Shown in pieces: positions 30,527 to 32,597 of a DNA stretch of 32,597 bases. This DNA comes from Bifidobacterium margollesii. GTDB lineage: Bacteria; Actinomycetota; Actinomycetes; Actinomycetales; Bifidobacteriaceae. Location of the stretch: contig NZ_NMWU01000027.1 in the NCBI RefSeq assembly GCF_002860355.1, forward strand, positions 1-32,597. Direction: 5' to 3'. The translations under genes and the position numbers were made by a program. The notes below the pieces were generated by a model. The model was not told where the DNA came from and ran no database searches. It worked only from the letters and a program-made list of their open reading frames with translations. The stretch's first letter is position 1, and the number at the start of each line of letters is the position of its first letter.

Positions 30527-32116
30527 ATGAGTGGATATCGTCGTGGAACAAATCGTTTCGGAATATTGAGACGAGTGGGTATGGGCGTTGTCGTAGCGAC
30601 CGGGCTAATGGGGCTGCTGATGCCGATGGGTGTGGCGAATGCCGCGGAATCGGTTTCTCCGGCCTCTTCCGGTCGGGGGGATGACGTCGTTTCGCATGTC
30701 AGCGCGGACCATGCGGCCAAGACGCATGAGTCGGCGTTCGCGTCGGCCGGTCGATCGTCGGCTAATCCGTCCGGCGGCAGTGCGGCGGCCTCGTCGTCCG
30801 CATTGACCGCCGCTGCCGATCTGACCGGGTTGGCGACGGTCGGCGTGACGTGGGCGCAGACCAATATGACCGATCCGGCGACGGCGCCGACCCTGCAGAT
30901 CCGGTATCGTCACGGCGGGACGTGGAGCGGTTGGGACACGGTGGAATCCGTCGATGGCGATCAGGGCGTGATGGGCGTGAGCGTGCCGTATTACGTGGGG
31001 GATGCGACCCGTGCCGAGGCGCGTCTTACCGCAAAGGCCGGGCAGACGATCACCGCGGCGAAGCTGATCGCGGTGGATTCCGGGTACTCCGCATCGGGCG
31101 TGTCTGGAGAGTCGGGCGGAGCGGATGCCGCTGCCGGCGCCGCTGACGGTGGTTCGAATGCCTCGGTTGCGGGCGGCGCCTCGCAAGCCTCCACGGCTGC
31201 CAATACCTATGCGGGGCGCATTCACACCCGTGAGGAATGGTGGCGTGCCGGCAACGCACCGATGACCTGGACGCCGAATCGCAGCGGTGAATGGCAGGGT
31301 GCCACGGTGCACCACACCGATGGTCGCAACTATTATTCCCGCGCCGAGGTGCCGGCGATCATCAACGGCATCTACAATTTCCACGCCTCGGCAAGCAACG
31401 GGGGCCGTGGCTGGGGTGATATCGGTTACAACCTGCTCGTCGACCGGTTCGGCGGCATCTGGGAGGGACGCGACGAAGGCGTGCCGAATCAGGTGGTGCG
31501 GGCGAGCCGGGTGATCGGCGCACACTCTCGCGGATTCAATTCCGCCACGTTCGGCGTCGCGTTGCTCGGCACGTACGACGTCACCGGGCCGAGCAACGCG
31601 TCGATCAACTCGCTGTCCGCGGCGATCGCCTGGGAGTTCCAGGGGCTGCACATCAGAAGCGCGAAGGACACGTTCCAATACAAAGGCCGTCAGGATCGGA
31701 TCACCGGTCACGGCGCTGCATCCCACCATTCCGATCCCGCCAACTACACGGACTGCCCCGGCAGGCAGGTGTGGAATCGCATGGGCACGATTCGAAACAC
31801 CGTGCAGCTGATGCTGGACGGTCAGAAGTCAGGCAATCCGGTGTATCGCGTATACAACCGTAATTCCGGTCTACATCATTACACCACGTCGTTCGCCGAG
31901 GTCATCAACGCGGTGTCCGCGGGATGGCGATACGAGGGGGTGTCGTTCCATGCTGCTGCGTGGGGTGCGCGAGGATCCGTCCCGGTGTTCCGCGAATACA
32001 ATCCGAACAACGGCAACCATAATTGGACGATGAATCGCGCGGAGCACAACATGCTGATCCGTGCGGGATGGCGAAGCGAGAAAACCGCATGGTACGTGCC
32101 CGGATTCAATTTGTAA
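30527..32116 (+). CDS. Secreted N-acetylmuramoyl-L-alanine amidase (PGRP/Amidase_2) with DUF5648 tail
   Basis: A 529-residue exported peptidoglycan hydrolase. It has a Sec signal peptide (basic start, hydrophobic core, GVANA cleavage near residue 39) and an Ala/Ser/Gly-rich linker. A domain near residues 100-185 with IRYRHGGTWSGWDTVE is of the kind seen before actinobacterial PGRP domains. The amidase domain runs from about 230 to 432 with zinc ligands in TVHHTDG (H262), GHGAASHHSD (H400/H401) and TDCPG (C410). A DUF5648 tail (VYRVYNRNSGLHHYTT, GWRYEGVSF, GNHNWTMNRAEHNML) probably binds the cell surface. The ribosome binding site is GAGAGGGG. The stop TAA overlaps the outer base pairs of the IS30 end at 32115, so the last residues may have been changed by the insertion. 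Confidence 0.9.
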   Translation: MSGYRRGTNRFGILRRVGMGVVVATGLMGLLMPMGVANAAESVSPASSGRGDDVVSHVSADHAAKTHESAFASAGRSSANPSGGSAAASSSALTAAADLTGLATVGVTWAQTNMTDPATAPTLQIRYRHGGTWSGWDTVESVDGDQGVMGVSVPYYVGDATRAEARLTAKAGQTITAAKLIAVDSGYSASGVSGESGGADAAAGAADGGSNASVAGGASQASTAANTYAGRIHTREEWWRAGNAPMTWTPNRSGEWQGATVHHTDGRNYYSRAEVPAIINGIYNFHASASNGGRGWGDIGYNLLVDRFGGIWEGRDEGVPNQVVRASRVIGAHSRGFNSATFGVALLGTYDVTGPSNASINSLSAAIAWEFQGLHIRSAKDTFQYKGRQDRITGHGAASHHSDPANYTDCPGRQVWNRMGTIRNTVQLMLDGQKSGNPVYRVYNRNSGLHHYTTSFAEVINAVSAGWRYEGVSFHAAAWGARGSVPVFREYNPNNGNHNWTMNRAEHNMLIRAGWRSEKTAWYVPGFNL

Positions 32117-32597
32117 GTGCAACACTCGTCTCTGGGTGGCTTGTCTTTGACATTACCTTGCCGAGCTCGCGGTACCAAACCTCGTTGGGCGTTTCCCAGC
32201 CCAGGACCTTCAACGGGGTGTCGTTGATCTCGTCGACGATGGCCTGCAGGTCCGCATCCGACAGGTCGTCGAAGCTGGTCCCCTTGGGCAGGTAGCGCCG
32301 GATCCTGCCGTTGCGGTTCTCGTTCGTGCCCCGCTGCCACGAGGAGTACGGGTCCGCATAGTAGGTGAGCATGCCCAGCGCCTCGTCCACGAGCAGGTGG
32401 CAGGAGGACTCCGTGCCGTTGTCCCACGTGCGGTCGATGCGCGCGGGCGCGGGGATCCGGCTGTAGATGTCGTATTCGGCGCGCGCGGTCGCCAGCGCGC
32501 TCTTGTCGGGGATGAACCGGGCGAACAGCTTGCGGCTCTTGCGTTCGGCCTGCGTGTCGATGCACCGTTTCGACGGGGACGCGCCGACGACGGTGTC
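32106..32597 (-). CDS. IS30 family transposase, C-terminal part (runs off the right edge)
   Basis: About 163 residues of the catalytic core of a DDE transposase. The first Asp is at the window edge (DTVVGA, from WEGD in the family), the second is in TWDNGTESSCHL and the catalytic Glu is in QRGTNENRNGRIRRYLPKG. The frame ends ETSVALTN and its TGA (32106-32108) lies beyond the terminal repeat, inside the amidase gene. The transposase thus borrows its stop codon from the target, and the two convergent frames overlap by 11 bp. Confidence 0.88.
   Translation of the reverse strand, partial: DTVVGASPSKRCIDTQAERKSRKLFARFIPDKSALATARAEYDIYSRIPAPARIDRTWDNGTESSCHLLVDEALGMLTYYADPYSSWQRGTNENRNGRIRRYLPKGTSFDDLSDADLQAIVDEINDTPLKVLGWETPNEVWYRELGKVMSKTSHPETSVALTN
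32115..32139. repeat. Terminal inverted repeat of the right IS30 copy
   Basis: AAGTGCAACACTCGTCT followed by CTGGGTGG, an imperfect inverted match of 408-432 (about 19 of 25 positions). It marks the end of the element next to the amidase gene. Confidence 0.6.

Noticed and set aside
1-32597. Composite transposon bounded by the two IS30 copies
   Set aside because: The interior contains housekeeping genes (NAD synthesis, two tRNAs) and spans about 31 kb; same orientation alone does not show joint movement.

Overview
The window looks like a chromosomal stretch of a high-GC actinobacterium, most probably a Bifidobacterium. This is inferred from gene content (IS30 elements, a YicI-type alpha-xylosidase with an MFS porter and a LacI regulator, an nrtR-nadA-nadB-nadC-nifS cluster, a PMT mannosyltransferase, a DUF5648-tailed amidase), from strong GGAGG ribosome binding sites and from GC-rich third positions. 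I could run no database search.

Layout. Each end of the window runs off inside an IS30 transposase on the minus strand: the N-terminal part at 1-367 and the C-terminal part at 32106-32597. From left to right: an AEC permease (564-1568); an AT-richer patch with a membrane-anchored protein behind a C10 tract and a run of strong hairpins (1630-2660); tRNA-Ala(CGC); a DedA protein; a sugar-uptake cluster (MFS porter on minus, divergent lacI and alpha-xylosidase on plus); the NAD cluster on minus, read nrtR, nadA, nadB, nadC, cysteine desulfurase (15912 down to 9589); a PMT mannosyltransferase; an aldo/keto reductase; and a DUF2974 hydrolase.

From 20335 to 28735 the character changes to an accessory region. 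First comes a gene graveyard: the tail of a probable Rrf2 regulator, the tail of a zinc-type alcohol dehydrogenase, the head of an SDR and the tail of a DUF3800 gene. Next is an intact AAA/DUF4143 ATPase with nested inverted repeats in its leader. Then comes an orphan copy of an RNA-like element next to a 17-bp copy of the 3' end of tRNA-Ser, followed by a TetR-TetR-CrtC-like block divergent from a YhgE-type membrane protein. The region ends with an intact DUF3800 gene preceded by the same RNA-like element, an intrinsic terminator and then the real tRNA-Ser(GGA). The module [tRNA-Ser 3' end, terminator, RNA element, DUF3800] therefore occurs twice, intact at 27661-28735 and broken at 20993-22968. 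This suggests serial integration at the tRNA gene. It is the most interesting part of the window: a candidate RNA-plus-nuclease-fold protein system.

The window closes with a PfkB-like protein lacking the catalytic Asp and a secreted peptidoglycan amidase whose stop codon touches the terminal repeat of the right IS30 copy.
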